From NCBI GenBank assembly GCA_039989475.1, contig JBDXHU010000011.1, forward strand, positions 124,001-188,000: a stretch of DNA of 64,000 nucleotides, in the 5' to 3' direction. The stretch's first letter is position 1, and the number at the start of each line of letters is the position of its first letter. The translations under genes and the position numbers were made by a program. The notes beneath the pieces are model-generated. The model worked only from the letters and a program-made list of their open reading frames with translations, was not told the DNA's origin and made no database searches. The stretch is from JBDXHU01 sp039989475 (GTDB taxonomy: Bacteria > Pseudomonadota > Gammaproteobacteria > Pseudomonadales > Halieaceae). Below, in pieces: positions 63,648 through 64,000 of this stretch.

Positions 63648-64000
63648 ATGCGATTTCTCATCGTTGAAGACCACCTGGGCATGGCCGATCAGCTGGCCAA
63701 GGGCTTCGCCGAACGCGGTTATATCGCCCAGCTTGCGCACAACGGGGAAGACGGCCTTTTCGAAGCCCAGGAAATTGACTACACCCTAGCGGTCATAGAC
63801 CTGGGGCTGCCCGGCATGTCGGGCCTGGACATCATCAAGCGCCTGCGCCAGGCCGGCAACAAGCTCCCCATTATCGTGCTGACCGCGCGCGACGATGTGG
63901 AAAGTATTGTCCAGGCCATGGAAGCCGGCGCCGACGACTACCTGAAAAAGCCTGTCTACATGGAAGAGCTGTTCGCCCATATAGAGGCCGTGCTGCGGCG
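63648..64000 (+). CDS. Response regulator, OmpR/PhoP type (3' end outside window)
   Basis: The ATG follows the previous stop directly. The receiver domain is nearly complete in 117 visible residues: acidic pocket Glu7-Asp8, phosphoacceptor Asp51 (VIDLGLPGMSG), Thr79 (VLTARDD) and Lys101 (LKKPVYMEEL). The style, including FAERGYIAQLAHNGEDG, matches the OmpR/PhoP/QseB group, so a winged-helix DNA-binding domain should follow outside the window. A histidine kinase gene probably follows too. Confidence 0.92.
   Translation, partial: MRFLIVEDHLGMADQLAKGFAERGYIAQLAHNGEDGLFEAQEIDYTLAVIDLGLPGMSGLDIIKRLRQAGNKLPIIVLTARDDVESIVQAMEAGADDYLKKPVYMEELFAHIEAVLR

Overview
The window reads as chromosomal DNA of a free-living, probably marine, gammaproteobacterium. 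This is inferred from cmoA-cmoB, a Pseudomonas-like split class II ribonucleotide reductase, many lipoproteins, TonB and RND systems and a GC-rich codon style; the genus is not determined. No rRNA, tRNA, insertion sequence, prophage or CRISPR array was recognised. Genes are densely packed and the two ends cut a sugar transporter (left) and a response regulator (right). Layout: 1-4.4 kb is a sugar-uptake and glycosidase group (sugar porter, GH3 beta-glucosidase, GPH symporter). 4.4-29.1 kb is mixed housekeeping and accessory genes: a subtilisin-like protease with a nine-fold WNDGYF tail, a cNMP-binding protein, an SDR, a lipoprotein esterase, two c-di-GMP enzymes, a pseudopilin, an AbgT transporter, DAHP synthase, an OmpA-like lipoprotein, a flavin monooxygenase, a DUF885 lipoprotein, alanine dehydrogenase, a glutamate-synthase-like protein and an RND efflux pair. 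The centre of interest is 29.2-53.4 kb, an anaerobic nitrogen-oxide respiration island. It holds a bacteriohemerythrin, napEDABC (nitrate to nitrite), a heme A synthase-like gene, a thioredoxin-like lipoprotein, and a leftward operon with a small membrane protein, CuA subunit II, heme-copper subunit I, SCO1, a cytochrome b/ferredoxin/MvhD fusion, an unknown protein and a second divergent heme-copper subunit I. Further right lie split nrdJ, two nnrU genes flanking a porin, a TonB receptor, a NirI/NosR-like flavoprotein and nirS (nitrite to NO). No norCB, qNor or nosZ is present. The heme-copper subunit I keeps all six metal-binding histidines but has Gln where oxygen-reducing oxidases have the cross-linked Tyr, so it is the best candidate for the missing NO reductase. 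Five good FNR/DNR-type boxes (TTGxx-N4-xTCAA) sit in front of the nap/hemerythrin, heme-copper, nrdJ, TonB-receptor and nirS transcription units and tie the island into one low-oxygen/NO regulon. From 53.4 kb to the end are a GST-like protein, an exported-looking SDR, a glyoxalase-fold protein, leuA with a clear promoter, hydrolases, a zinc-ribbon protein, cmoAB and the start of an envelope/two-component operon. Starts were adjusted in many genes using ribosome binding sites, signal peptides and lipoboxes; these choices are stated per gene.
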